A stretch of 64,000 nt of DNA from Plantactinospora soyae. GTDB lineage: Bacteria; Actinomycetota; Actinomycetes; Mycobacteriales; Micromonosporaceae. The notes beneath the pieces are model-generated. The model was not told where the DNA came from. It saw only the letters and a list, made by a program, of their open reading frames with translations, and did not search any database. A program made the translations under genes and the position numbers. The stretch covers positions 6,014,001 to 6,078,000 of the forward strand of contig NZ_JADBEB010000001.1 of NCBI RefSeq assembly GCF_014874095.1, given 5' to 3'. Below are positions 25,665 to 34,389 of the stretch, in pieces. Each line of letters begins with the position of its first letter. Within the stretch, counting starts at the first letter, position 1.

Positions 25665-26713
25665 CACGAATTCCCCGCCAGCAGGGCACGCAGGTCCGCG
25701 AGCAACGACCCGGCCGGGTCGAGTGCCCGCATGTGCGTCAGCAGGTTCCGCAGTTCCTGGCGCTTGCCTGACTCGTCGATCAGCAGCAGCTCCGGACCGG
25801 CGGCGAGGTGTCCAACGCGGAGGGGATGCAGTCCGCGTTGGGACAGCGCCCGAGAGCACGGCTCCGCGTCCGCTGGATCGATCGCGTACAGCAGCTCGAA
25901 TTCGCCCCACTCGGCGGCAGCCGAACACCACCGAGGCAGGCGCGCCGATTCGGCGACGGCGGAGACGATCGGCGCGTACACCTCGTCGCGCAGCACCACC
26001 TCGGCCCCCAGGCCGTTGAGCTCGGCGAGGCTGACCGCCGCGCTCAACAGACCGTCGCTGGTATCGATGCACGCCCGGGCGTAGCGGCGCAGTGGCTCGC
26101 ACGCGGCCACCCGCGCCTCAGGCAGCCACGGCTGGCCTGCCCCCGTACCGTCCAGTGCCAAGGCACGGAATCCGACCGCGTTGCCGGCTCCGATCGGGCC
26201 GGTCACATACAGCGCGTCGCCGGGCCGAGCACCCATCCGGCTCAGGACGGATCCGCGTGGGACGGTTCCCAGGGCGCACGAGGTGAAGCTCTCCTCGTTG
26301 GCCCAGTTGGTGTCGCCGCCCACGATGTGGCAGCCGTACCGCTCGGCGGCCTCGGATGCGCCGCGCCCGAATTCGCGGGCATCCTCGAGGGTCCAACTGT
26401 CTGGGCGCAGCGAGCAGGAGACCAGCACGGCGACCGGGTCGGCGGCCACCGCGGCGAGGTCGCTCACGCTGACGGTGGTGGTCAACCATCCCTTCGCGTA
26501 CGGCGTGGTGGCGGTAGCCAGTTCGGCTCCCTCGTTCAGCGTGTCGACCGTAACCGCCAGGAGCCCGGCGGTACCCAGATCGAGTAGTTCGGCATCGGCC
26601 TCGAAGGCGTTGTTGAGTTGCTGTGGCGACCGGGCCATGCACTCGCGCATCGCGATGATCAGGCTGGCCTCGGCCGCGTTCAGGGACTGCCGGTTCCCGG
26701 CGGTAGAGGTCAT
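25664..26713 (-). CDS. ThiL-like kinase (AIR synthase superfamily)
   Basis: A 349-residue protein with the layout of thiamine-monophosphate kinase: EADAELLDLG in place of the DDAA start, TVDTLNEG, SVSDLAAVAADP, GGDTN and DTSDGL. These are the ATP/Mg-binding elements of the PurM/ThiL fold. There is no other thiamine gene nearby, and the operon is otherwise lipid-directed, so it is likely a secondary-metabolism paralogue phosphorylating a different intermediate. It is separated by a single base from the UbiA gene. The substrate is unknown. Confidence 0.85.
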   Translation of the reverse strand: MTSTAGNRQSLNAAEASLIIAMRECMARSPQQLNNAFEADAELLDLGTAGLLAVTVDTLNEGAELATATTPYAKGWLTTTVSVSDLAAVAADPVAVLVSCSLRPDSWTLEDAREFGRGASEAAERYGCHIVGGDTNWANEESFTSCALGTVPRGSVLSRMGARPGDALYVTGPIGAGNAVGFRALALDGTGAGQPWLPEARVAACEPLRRYARACIDTSDGLLSAAVSLAELNGLGAEVVLRDEVYAPIVSAVAESARLPRWCSAAAEWGEFELLYAIDPADAEPCSRALSQRGLHPLRVGHLAAGPELLLIDESGKRQELRNLLTHMRALDPAGSLLADLRALLAGNS

Positions 26714-26714
26714 G

Positions 26715-27701
26715 TCATGCCTGCCGGGAGGACTGGGTCGTACGCAGCGTCAGCTCCAGGTAGGCCATTATCGGAACGGTGGCGAGGAGGAAGAGCGTCG
26801 GTCGGTGCAGCGCGCCGAGCGACAGGAAGAACAGTGTGGTCGCCCGGATGAACCAGACCAGCGCCTCGTACGCCCGGGTCTCTGGCGCCCGGTTGAGTGT
26901 CACGAGGCTCTGCGTGAACCCGAGCGCGGATGCGACGAGCAGCACCCAGCAGGCAATCTCGGCGTAGGCACCCGCACGACCGGCGTCCGCCACGGCGGCT
27001 ATGCCCGCCGCTATCACCGCCACAACCGGAAATATCACCGCAATCCGGCTGGAGGCCCTGGTGCCGATGGCCACCGGCAGCGTGCGATAGCCCGCGACCC
27101 GGTCGCCCTCGATGTCCTTGAAGTACCCGACGAGGCAGAAGCCGCTGAACGCGACCGCGACGAGCGCGGTCTGGAACCAGGTCACCGCCGGGATGTCGAG
27201 CCATCCTGCGTCGGGTCGGACGGCCACGGCGCCGAGTACCGTGAACAGCGCCATGTCGACGCCATTGACGAGATTGCCCAGCATGGGGATGCGCTTGGTC
27301 CAGGAGTAGACCAGGTGCCCACCGATCGCGATGACACTCCATAGCGCCAGCGTCGGTGCGACCACGATGGCTACCACCATCAGGGCTGCGGACAGCGTGA
27401 GCGTCAGCGCCAAGCCGATGTGGGGGTTTATCAGCCCAGTAACGAACGGGCGGTCCGGGGCATTGACCGCGTCGGCCTCGCGGTCGAACCAGTCGTTGAT
27501 GACCACGCCGACGCCGTATCCCAGCGTGCAGAACAGCAGCCCGATCACGATACTCGCGGCGCTGGCCCCGACCGGCGGCGCTGTCATGCCGACCAGACCT
27601 GCCGACAGCGAGAAGGGCACGAAGTGGAACCGCCACATCCGCGCCCATGCGACCACCAGATCCCGGGTCCTGACTGCGGGTTCGAGCTGGTTGACGGTCA
27701 T
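26715..27701 (-). CDS. UbiA-family prenyltransferase
   Basis: A 328-residue membrane protein with about eight to nine helices. Both Asp-rich Mg-diphosphate motifs are present: NDWFDREAD at residues 69-77 and KDIEGD at 195-200, in the usual second and sixth-helix loops. UbiA enzymes join a polyprenyl diphosphate to an acceptor (aromatic acid, heme, glycerol-phosphate, sugar). No aromatic-precursor gene is near, so the acceptor may be the amine or alcohol made by the neighbouring synthase. The start overlaps the upstream gene as ATGA. Confidence 0.92.
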   Translation of the reverse strand: MTVNQLEPAVRTRDLVVAWARMWRFHFVPFSLSAGLVGMTAPPVGASAASIVIGLLFCTLGYGVGVVINDWFDREADAVNAPDRPFVTGLINPHIGLALTLTLSAALMVVAIVVAPTLALWSVIAIGGHLVYSWTKRIPMLGNLVNGVDMALFTVLGAVAVRPDAGWLDIPAVTWFQTALVAVAFSGFCLVGYFKDIEGDRVAGYRTLPVAIGTRASSRIAVIFPVVAVIAAGIAAVADAGRAGAYAEIACWVLLVASALGFTQSLVTLNRAPETRAYEALVWFIRATTLFFLSLGALHRPTLFLLATVPIMAYLELTLRTTQSSRQA

Positions 27702-28903
27702 TGGTCCTCCAGGGGCATCAGGTCGCCGACCTCGGCGAACGCGGCGACGACGCGCTTAAGCTGCTCCGGTGTGTGCGTGGTGGAGAAGCTCGCTCGCAGC
27801 CGAGGCGAAGCCGCCGGGGGGATGACCGCATTGACATACACGCCGCGGTCCAGCAGGTTGCGCCACGTAAGCAGGGTCTGCTGCATGCCGTCGAGCCGTA
27901 CAGACACGATCGGCGTTTCACTCGGGATCGGGTCGTAGCCCAGGGCCGTGAGCTCGCGACGCACGTACGACGCGTTCTCTACCGCCTGCCGGCACAGCCA
28001 CGGCTCCGCCTGCAGGATGCGCAATGCAGCGTACGCGGCGGCTAGGCTGGCCGGTGGGGCGGATGCGCTGAAGATGAGGCTGCGCGCGTGGTGGCGCAGG
28101 TATTCGATAACATTCTCTGGGCCGAGCACGGCACCGCCGATCGACGCCAGCGACTTGCTGAAGGTGACCGTGACGAGGTCGACCTGATCGGTGACGCCGA
28201 AGTGCGCGCTGGTGCCCCGGCCATCGGCTAGCACGCCGATGCCGTGTGCGTCATCGACGAGCAGGCGGGCACCGTACTGCCGGCACAGCCGTACCACCTC
28301 GGTCAGCGGGCACAGATCGCCGGCCATCGAGTACACCCCGTCCACGACGACCAACCGGCCGGCGTCCGAGGGGCTGGCTGCCAACTGTCGCTCCAGGTCG
28401 TCCATGTCGTTGTGGGCGAACCGTCGGGTCTTGGCCAGGCTCATGCCGCAGCCGTCGTAGACCGATGCGTGCGCTTCGCGGTCGAGGATGACCACGTCGT
28501 GACGCGACAGCAGCGATGCGATCACGCCGACGTTTGCCTGGTAGCCGGTCGGAAACACCAGTGCCGCCGGCATGCCGAGGAAGTCGGCCAGCTCGTGCTC
28601 CAGCTCTTCGTGTAGTGGCGTATTGCCGTTGAGCAGCCGCGAGCCCGTCCGCGACGTGCCGTACTCTTCGATCGCCGCCTGCGCCGCCGCTTTCACGCGC
28701 GGGTCAGAGGTCAGCCCGAGGTAGTTGTTCGAGCCACACATGAGGATGTCGCCGTCGATTGTCTGCGCGACGGTCGCGTCGTGCCCCTCGAAGGGAATGA
28801 AGTACGGGTAAAGCTTGGCTGCGCGAGCCTCCTGGCTCTGGGTGTATGACTGGCAGCGACCGAAGATATCCACTGTCACCACGGTTCGCGAAACCCCTCT
28901 CAT
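27698..28903 (-). CDS. Alpha-oxoamine synthase (serine palmitoyltransferase / AONS-like)
   Basis: A 401-residue fold-type I PLP enzyme. CGSNNYLGL and YGTSRTGSRLLNGN are near the N-terminus, the cofactor-stacking His145 is in REAHASVYDG, the PLP-pyridine Asp is in LLVDDAHGIG, and the Schiff-base Lys250 is in TFSKSLASIGG. The family condenses an amino acid with an acyl thioester (KBL, AONS, ALAS, SPT). No biotin or heme gene is nearby, so a serine palmitoyltransferase-like role is plausible. ATG 28903 is preferred because GAGG lies six bases upstream. It is the first gene of the seven-gene operon and overlaps ubiA-like by ATGA. Confidence 0.9.
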   Translation of the reverse strand: MRGVSRTVVTVDIFGRCQSYTQSQEARAAKLYPYFIPFEGHDATVAQTIDGDILMCGSNNYLGLTSDPRVKAAAQAAIEEYGTSRTGSRLLNGNTPLHEELEHELADFLGMPAALVFPTGYQANVGVIASLLSRHDVVILDREAHASVYDGCGMSLAKTRRFAHNDMDDLERQLAASPSDAGRLVVVDGVYSMAGDLCPLTEVVRLCRQYGARLLVDDAHGIGVLADGRGTSAHFGVTDQVDLVTVTFSKSLASIGGAVLGPENVIEYLRHHARSLIFSASAPPASLAAAYAALRILQAEPWLCRQAVENASYVRRELTALGYDPIPSETPIVSVRLDGMQQTLLTWRNLLDRGVYVNAVIPPAASPRLRASFSTTHTPEQLKRVVAAFAEVGDLMPLEDQ

Positions 28904-29990
28904 CTGGTGCCTCGTGTGCATCGGGCCGTTCGGCGGACCTGCTGCTCCAGTAGTCGGCAAAACCGCTCTAGACAGTGGCGCACCGGCGATAGAAATCGGC
29001 CAACACGTAGCCGCCGTGCGGAGGGAGGTAGGCGGTCGTCTCTCCCACCCGCTGGCGCCACCAGCTTGCAGGCTGAGCCAGCACAGGACGCCGCGGCTCG
29101 ACTCGGTGAACCGCAGCGCGAGGGCGATCCTCGTCCCCGGCAGAGTGGTGGCGGCTTGGTCGCAGAAGACGGCCGGAGGTGCTATTGATGCGCCTGGCCC
29201 GGCCGTCCCGCCCGACGAGCGACGGCACCGACGCGGCTCCCGGCCTTGGACACGCCGCCGGGTGCGATGCCGGCGGTCTTGCTGGCATCGCCGTCTGACC
29301 ACTCTGGAGTTGAGGAGGCAAGCCGGGCCACCGCGGCCTGCAGTTCGGTTCAAGGCTGACGCACACCAGCCGACATCAGGCCAATAGGCTCGTGAAGATC
29401 GACGCTAGTCTTGTCGGCTTGTTCCGTAGCGCTCCTCGGGAACCAAGGTAAGAACCCAGGGATGCGGCGCTATAGCAGCGCAGGAAAAGTGGCGTTGCGG
29501 TGGCAGCGCATAGATCATTGATCCCCCGTTCCGCTGTTTACATCCATCAGCGGCGATCGCTTGACGATCTCTCTGGAGCAGGATGCTACGCCGGATCCGC
29601 AGCGCGAGTCCAGTCCACTTCTGTTATCGGATCCTCCCAGCCACTGCGCCCGTGCTGCCTTCCAGGTAGCTTGAGCCAGGTGGCAAGCGAGAGGGTGAGA
29701 TCAAGCGCCGTCTCAGTCCGTTGGACAAGATCAACGAATAGTCGTCAGTGAAAGCGGTCTCGCACTGGGGCGCCGCCTCGTGCGACAGTGCCGCCGCGGA
29801 TCGGCTGTACCAACGGGTAGTCAGTGGTGGCAGCCGGTTGCTGGGCTCGCTGAATCCTCAATGGACGGTGTCGTGGTGGCTCGCTCGCAGAGTGACCTGG
29901 CCGGAATGGACGTGAACGCCCTTCTTTGTCCCAGTTGACGTCATGGTGTGGTCGGCGAAATCTCCGGGTGGATGTGGATAATGGTTGATC
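28904..29990. other. Long gene-poor leader upstream of the lipid-type operon
   Basis: Nearly 1.1 kb without a supported gene. GC content drops noticeably between about 29380 and 29990, and short open frames on both strands lack coding bias or ribosome binding sites. It must contain the operon promoter, but I cannot place one. Minus-strand text near 28960-29170 looks faintly protein-like and may be eroded coding DNA. Confidence 0.4.
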
Positions 29991-30374
29991 GTGGCACATC
30001 GCAGCAGACTCTCGACGATCTTGATTGACGTACCACGCGGTGAGGTGCCTGCAGCTGCCGCCTTCTGGTCGAAAGCCCTCGGTGTGCCTGCACGTACAGT
30101 TCCCGATGAGCAGCAGTTCACCTCTCTACACGGCGCACTGCCCGGGCTGGTTCTGGCAGTACAAGCCGTGGATGACCAGGCTCGGTACCACGTCGACATC
30201 GAGACCGACGACGTTGAGGCAGAAGCCCGCCGGCTGATCGCCCTCGGCGCCGTCGAGGTCGGCCGCTGGCTAGAGTGCATAACCTTACAGGCCCCGGGCG
30301 GTCACCTCGTATGCGTCATCCCGTGCCACATCGATCCGGAGACCTTTGAGCCTCTTGCCCAGGCGTGGGAGTAG
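29991..30374 (+). CDS. VOC (glyoxalase/dioxygenase-fold) family protein
   Basis: A 127-residue single-domain protein with the beta-alpha-beta-beta-beta repeats of the VOC superfamily: an opening ILIDVPRGEVPAAAAFWSKA and a second half with YHVDIETDDVEAEARRL and APGGHLVCVIP. Metal ligands are partial, and a terminal Glu is not obvious. The start is uncertain: GTG at 29991 is chosen, a TTG at 29985 is in frame. It lies in decayed DNA. Such small proteins act as resistance binders or unidentified isomerases or dioxygenases. Confidence 0.6.
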   Translation: MAHRSRLSTILIDVPRGEVPAAAAFWSKALGVPARTVPDEQQFTSLHGALPGLVLAVQAVDDQARYHVDIETDDVEAEARRLIALGAVEVGRWLECITLQAPGGHLVCVIPCHIDPETFEPLAQAWE

Positions 30375-30640
30375 ATGCGCTGATCACGGGTTGCTCGCGG
30401 TGCCGTCGATGCGAAGCACCGAGGCGACCTCGCCGGCGATCAGGCATACGTGGAGTCGCTGCTGGACCGGTGGTACGAGATGGGCTGACCCACGCGACGT
30501 CGATGACACGAGTCCGTGGTCGGACGCGCGCCCGTGATAACGAAGTGGTGACTTAAAAACAGGCCCGCGTAGGCCGCGACGAGGTCGTCCGAGGCTGTCG
30601 ATCGGGCGACGTCGGCTGCCCACATTCCGAGGTGGACCGC

Positions 30641-30865
30641 CGCGCCGACCCTGACCGCACACACCGCACCGGCCACCGATGGACGCTACGCACCGTGGCG
30701 GCGATCATCGGAAACCCCCGCTATACCGGTCGGCAGGTGTGGAACCGGCTACGCGCCGACCACAACCCATTGGATACGGCAGGTGACCTGCTCGCCGGGC
30801 GGACGCCCGCCGCTGGAACGCGACCCAACAGTGGGTGATCTCCACAGCGGTTCGCGCCGCCCATC
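30641..30865 (+). pseudogene. Serine recombinase fragment (direct-repeat copy A)
   Basis: Encodes LRTVAAIIGNPRYTGRQVWNR, typical of the Recombinase domain of large serine recombinases, then loses frame in TGDLLAGRTPAAG. The DNA is nearly identical to 57890-58112, in the same orientation and with the same kind of frame loss. The block just before it (30411-30487) encodes a short tail-like peptide ending LLDRWYEMG and may be another gene remnant. Confidence 0.75.
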
Positions 30866-30940
30866 CGATTCGTCCGGCGGGCGCAAACGGCGCTGAAGCG
30901 CCGCGTGACCCCGGTCTTTCAGCAACGTCAGGTAGAAAGC

Positions 30941-31948
30941 TCATAGCTTTCGTCGCAGAGTTGGCGCCGCATCTGACCTAGGTTCGCCGTAGAGGAAGGA
31001 CAACAGCACGAAGCGCCGGCCCGCGGTCACATCGAGCACCTCGTGCAGATGGGCACAAGAGAAGACGAGCGCCGTGCCCGCGTCGGGCCGGTAGAGGTGG
31101 TTGCCGTACTCCGGGAAGCGCAGCTGTCCTCCGTCGTAGTCGTCGTTGAGGTTCAGCGTGAGCGCGAACACCCGGTGCCGCGTAGACGGCGTCAGGTTGT
31201 CACGGTGTGGCCGGAAGAAGCCGCCGGTGGCGGCGTCGTAGCAGGCGATCTTGAACCCCTCGAAACGGGTCGCCTGGAACGCGAACGCCTTGCCGACCTC
31301 AGGCAGTACCCGGCGGCCCACCACCGAGGTCAACTCCCGCAGCAGGTCACGGTCGTCGACGGTGTGATCGCGACGCCGCTTAACGCTCGAGTCGAGGACA
31401 TCGCCGCCGGCCCGTGCCACGCCCGTGTCGGTTCCGCCGTCGCGCTCCCACACCTGCATCAGCCGATCCCGGTGCGCCGTATCGAGGGCGCGGGGTAGCA
31501 ACAGCACCGGAGCCTGCGCCACCACCTGCACCGTGCGATCGCGGTGCACTGCGGCGTCGAGCAGCTCGACGACCCGGCCCGCCAGGCCGTCTCCGACAAC
31601 GACACCGACCACGCGCAGATTCGGGTCAAGCACGATCGCGGTCAGTTCTCCGGCCGCCACCCCGTAGACCTCGGCAACCGCGCCGTCGCGGTCGGACCAC
31701 ATCGGCATGCCGGAATCGCCCGCGGGCCCTTTCGACGTGACACAGCACAGTGCCACGTCGTCACGGGCCGCCAGCCGGCCGATGAGATCGACCAAACGCG
31801 GATCATCGCCGTCGCTGTCGAAGACCACCGCAGTGGGGCGGCCGCCAGCGTGCGCATAGAACCGCGCACGCACGCCAGACTGGCCGATCAGAACAAAGTC
31901 GGCGGCACGCTCTCCGACACCGAGCCTTCCGCGACTGCCCACCCGCAC
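30941..31948 (-). CDS. 2OG-Fe(II) oxygenase fused to an inactive thioredoxin-fold domain
   Basis: A 335-residue protein starting at GTG 31948, with a GGTGG-type ribosome site. Residues about 10-135 resemble an AhpC/TSA-Redoxin domain but lack the peroxidatic Cys or CxxC: the expected active-site loop reads VVFDSDGDDP. Residues about 205-325 form a prolyl-4-hydroxylase-type dioxygenase with iron ligands His248, Asp250 (FFRPHRDN) and His302, and an Arg at 311 or 312 for 2-oxoglutarate. It probably hydroxylates a protein or peptide side chain, with the redoxin fold as a docking module; both roles are inferred. Orphan gene in the border region of the glycan locus. Confidence 0.85.
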   Translation of the reverse strand: MRVGSRGRLGVGERAADFVLIGQSGVRARFYAHAGGRPTAVVFDSDGDDPRLVDLIGRLAARDDVALCCVTSKGPAGDSGMPMWSDRDGAVAEVYGVAAGELTAIVLDPNLRVVGVVVGDGLAGRVVELLDAAVHRDRTVQVVAQAPVLLLPRALDTAHRDRLMQVWERDGGTDTGVARAGGDVLDSSVKRRRDHTVDDRDLLRELTSVVGRRVLPEVGKAFAFQATRFEGFKIACYDAATGGFFRPHRDNLTPSTRHRVFALTLNLNDDYDGGQLRFPEYGNHLYRPDAGTALVFSCAHLHEVLDVTAGRRFVLLSFLYGEPRSDAAPTLRRKL

Positions 31949-32567
31949 CTCACCACCTTGGATCCGGGAATTCTACGCCGAGCGCGAACGAGACCGGTCC
32001 ACTCGGTTCACGAACCGATCGTCAAGCCGACGGCGTCGTCCGCAACCGCAGGGTGCGAGCCGCCTCGCCTGGCTCGGGGAGCCCGACCTCATCTGGCGCC
32101 GCGCGGGCGCACTGGAAGGCATGAACTTCCGTTACCCTACGTATACGTCCGGCACGCCCCTGGCGAGAAGAGTTCGTCCACGAGGTCACGCATGCCTCAC
32201 TGTATGACGCTGTTGTGGTCGGCCGGTACCCCGCCGGCGTCAGCTGCGGAGACTGAGTAGCAGTCGTCTTCTTCTCTGCCATGACGTGGTACTTCCCGGA
32301 CAGGATCAACGTCCTGTCCGACGGACCACACCCGAGCCAAACACGGAAATCTACGTCGTCCCGAGCCAGGTACGGCTCGAAGTACAGCCCCTGTGCCTCC
32401 GTCGAGTGAGGTGGCCGCGAGGGTACAACCGGACGCCTATCCTCCTAGGATGCTTAGGGGATGTGCTCAGCGCTACATGGCACCGAGCATCGCGTGCGAC
32501 GCGAGCAAGGATGCGTCGGCGCGATGGGGCACTGCCTCTGGTGCCGCATACAGTGCGCGGCGAGGTA
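31949..32567. other. Border region without a supported gene
   Basis: About 620 bp with lower coding bias. It holds a stem-loop at 32297-32320 (CGGACAGGA, six-base loop, TCCTGTCCG). A plus-strand stretch near 32075-32140 reads LGEPDLIWRRAGALEGMN and looks like a gene fragment of unknown family. The promoter of the phosphotriesterase-like gene must lie at the right end. Confidence 0.4.
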
Positions 32568-32581
32568 GTCTAGACAGCTAG
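32568..32581. promoter_or_regulatory. GntR operator upstream of the PTE-like gene
   Basis: Sequence GTCTAGACAGCTAG with palindromic core GTCTAGAC. It matches 13 of 14 bases at 34380-34393, in front of the ROK kinase gene. Likely bound by the GntR protein encoded at 33596-34315. Confidence 0.7.
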
Positions 32582-32607
32582 GCATGATCGGCGGATACTG
32601 GCGGCCG

Positions 32608-33570
32608 ATGACTTCCACCGACCCGATCGGCACCGTCGAGACCGTGCTGGGGCCGGTCGACCCCACCGCACTCGGCGCGGTCGACGCCCACGAGCATTTG
32701 TTCCTGCGTACCCCCGCGCTGCCCGGGGACGACTTTCACGACCTCGACCAGATGGCGGCCGAGGCAGCGGACGTACGGCGGTCCGGCATAGCGACCATCG
32801 TCGAACTAACCCCGGTCGGGCTGGGCCGCGACCCGCGGAAGCTGGCGGAGTTGAGCCGGCGCACCGGCGTCCACGTGGTGGCGTCGACCGGCTTCCATCG
32901 CGACGCCCACTACCCGGCCGGCCACTGGGTCTACCGGGAGCCGGTCGAGACGCTGGTGGAGGTCCTGACGACCGACCTGGTCGACGGCATGGACGCGCGC
33001 GACTGGCAGGGACCCGTACCCGATCCGACGCCGTACCGCGCGGGGGTGGTGAAGGTCGGCGGGTCGTACCAGCAGATCAGCGCGGCCGAGGCGCGGCGGT
33101 TCACGGCCGGCGGGCAGGCGGCGGCACGCACGGGAGTCGCGGTCGCCGTGCACTGTGAGGTCGGCACGACGGGGCACGAGGCCCTGGACCGGTTGGCCGA
33201 CGCGGGCCTGCCGTCCGACCGGGTGATGCTGGCGCACCTCGACCGCAATCCCGACCCGGCGCTGCACGCAGCGCTGGCCACCCGTGGCGCCTATCTGCTC
33301 TACGACACGGTGGGCCGGGTGAAGTACCGGCCCGAGTCCGCGTTGATCGCGTTGATCGCCGACCTGGTGGCGGCCGGGCACGGCGACCGGATCCTGCTCG
33401 GCACCGATGTCGGCCGCCGGGGGATGCTGCGGGCGTACGGCGGCGGGCCCGGCATGGACGTGCTGGGCACCACCTTCCTGCCCCGGCTCGTCGGCGCGCT
33501 GGGCCAGCCGGTGGTGGACCGGATCATGCACGACAATCCCGCGCGCGTGCTCACCCGGCGCGGCAACTGA
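32608..33570 (+). CDS. Phosphotriesterase-family metal hydrolase (putative lactonase)
   Basis: A 320-residue amidohydrolase-superfamily TIM barrel. All metal ligands of the PTE branch are visible: HxH in DAHEHLF (His28, His30), the carboxylated Lys149 (GVVKVGG), His182 (VHCEVGT), His210 (LAHLDRN) and Asp267 (LLGTDVGRRG). Family members hydrolyse lactones, phosphosugar lactones or formylated aldonates. ATG 32608 gives the usual N-terminus; ATG 32584, right after the operator, is also in frame. Sharing an operator with the ROK-SIS-SDR-FAD operon suggests a sugar-acid lactone as substrate. Confidence 0.88.
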   Translation: MTSTDPIGTVETVLGPVDPTALGAVDAHEHLFLRTPALPGDDFHDLDQMAAEAADVRRSGIATIVELTPVGLGRDPRKLAELSRRTGVHVVASTGFHRDAHYPAGHWVYREPVETLVEVLTTDLVDGMDARDWQGPVPDPTPYRAGVVKVGGSYQQISAAEARRFTAGGQAAARTGVAVAVHCEVGTTGHEALDRLADAGLPSDRVMLAHLDRNPDPALHAALATRGAYLLYDTVGRVKYRPESALIALIADLVAAGHGDRILLGTDVGRRGMLRAYGGGPGMDVLGTTFLPRLVGALGQPVVDRIMHDNPARVLTRRGN

Positions 33571-33585
33571 GCCGGCGGCGGGTGA

Positions 33586-33608
33586 GCCGGCCCGGTCAAC
33601 CGGCCGGC
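33586..33608. terminator. Hairpin between converging PTE-like and gntR genes
   Basis: Arms GCCGGCCCGGT and ACCGGCCGGC (one bulge) with a two-base loop, spanning the 25-bp space between the two stop codons and the 3' end of the GntR gene. Confidence 0.4.
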
Positions 33609-34315
33609 GGCTGCCGCAGGAGTTCGACGTCGAAGAGGTAGCGACCGCCGACGTACCGTGACTCGGTGAACTCGAGCGGGGCCTCCGACTGGTCGTGGAT
33701 CGTGCGCTGCTCGACCAGGAGCGGCGCGCCGACCGCCACGCCGAGCAGGTCCGCCTCGTCGGCGTCCGCTGCCGCCGCGGTGAGCGTCCCGTAGGCCAGC
33801 GTCGGCACCCGCCCGATCCGTTCCAGCGCGGTGAACAGCGACGTGCTGGCCAGGTCGGCGGTGAGGACGCCGGCGCAGACCGCCGGCAGCCGGACCTGCT
33901 CCACCGCCATCGGCACGTTGTCGGCCAGGCGCAGCCGGCGGATCGCCACCACTGCGCTGCGCGGCGGCAGTCGCAGCGCGAGGACCTCGTTGCCGACCCC
34001 GGTGCGGACCCGGGCGTCGAGCACGACCGAGCTCGCGGTGAGCCCCCGGCGGCGCATCTCGTCGGTGAACGAGAGCAGCGTATTCATCCGCCGGTGCACC
34101 GGCACCTGGGCGACGAACGTGCCGCTGCCGGAGACCCGGTAGAGCAGCCCGTCGGCGGCCAGTCGCTGCACCGCCTGGCGGGCCGTCATCCGGCTCACCC
34201 CGAACCGTTCGCACAGTTCCGCGTCGGAGGGCAGATGATCGCCGGGCTTCGCCTCGGCGATCATCTGCCGGAGTTCCCGCTCGATTACCTGGTAGGCGGG
34301 GGTGGTGGCTGCCAT
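33596..34315 (-). CDS. GntR-family regulator, HutC/UTRA subfamily
   Basis: A 239-residue regulator. The N-terminal winged helix (about residues 8-68) has CERFGVSRMTARQAVQRL; the C-terminal UTRA effector domain (about 90-235) is of the type that binds phosphorylated amino sugars or related ligands. It is divergent from the ROK operon and convergent with the PTE-like gene. Both flanks carry GTCTAGACAG-type sites, so it probably represses both units and itself. Confidence 0.92.
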   Translation of the reverse strand: MAATTPAYQVIERELRQMIAEAKPGDHLPSDAELCERFGVSRMTARQAVQRLAADGLLYRVSGSGTFVAQVPVHRRMNTLLSFTDEMRRRGLTASSVVLDARVRTGVGNEVLALRLPPRSAVVAIRRLRLADNVPMAVEQVRLPAVCAGVLTADLASTSLFTALERIGRVPTLAYGTLTAAAADADEADLLGVAVGAPLLVEQRTIHDQSEAPLEFTESRYVGGRYLFDVELLRQPPAG

Positions 34316-34344
34316 GGGTTGCTCCCGGACGCGACGGTTGGACC

Positions 34345-34372
34345 TTGACTATCTCGCGGTCAAGGGTATGTT
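34345..34372 (+). promoter_or_regulatory. Promoter of the ROK-SIS-SDR-FAD operon
   Basis: TTGACT (34345-34350), a 16-bp spacer and TATGTT (34367-34372). The GntR palindrome starts 5 bp downstream of the -10, overlapping the expected transcription start, a classic roadblock arrangement. Confidence 0.55.
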
Positions 34373-34377
34373 CGCAG

Positions 34378-34389
34378 CTGTCTAGACAG
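34378..34389. promoter_or_regulatory. GntR operator in the gntR-ROK intergenic region
   Basis: Perfect 12-bp palindrome CTGTCTAGACAG. The longer match GTCTAGACAGATAG mirrors the site at 32568-32581. Confidence 0.75.

Noticed and set aside
30440-30676. Minus-strand open frame with a HLGMWAADVARSTASDDL segment
   Set aside because: It overlaps recombinase debris on the other strand and has no start context or recognisable family.
32022-32309. Minus-strand 95-codon frame in the border region
   Set aside because: Low-complexity composition, no ribosome site, weak coding bias.
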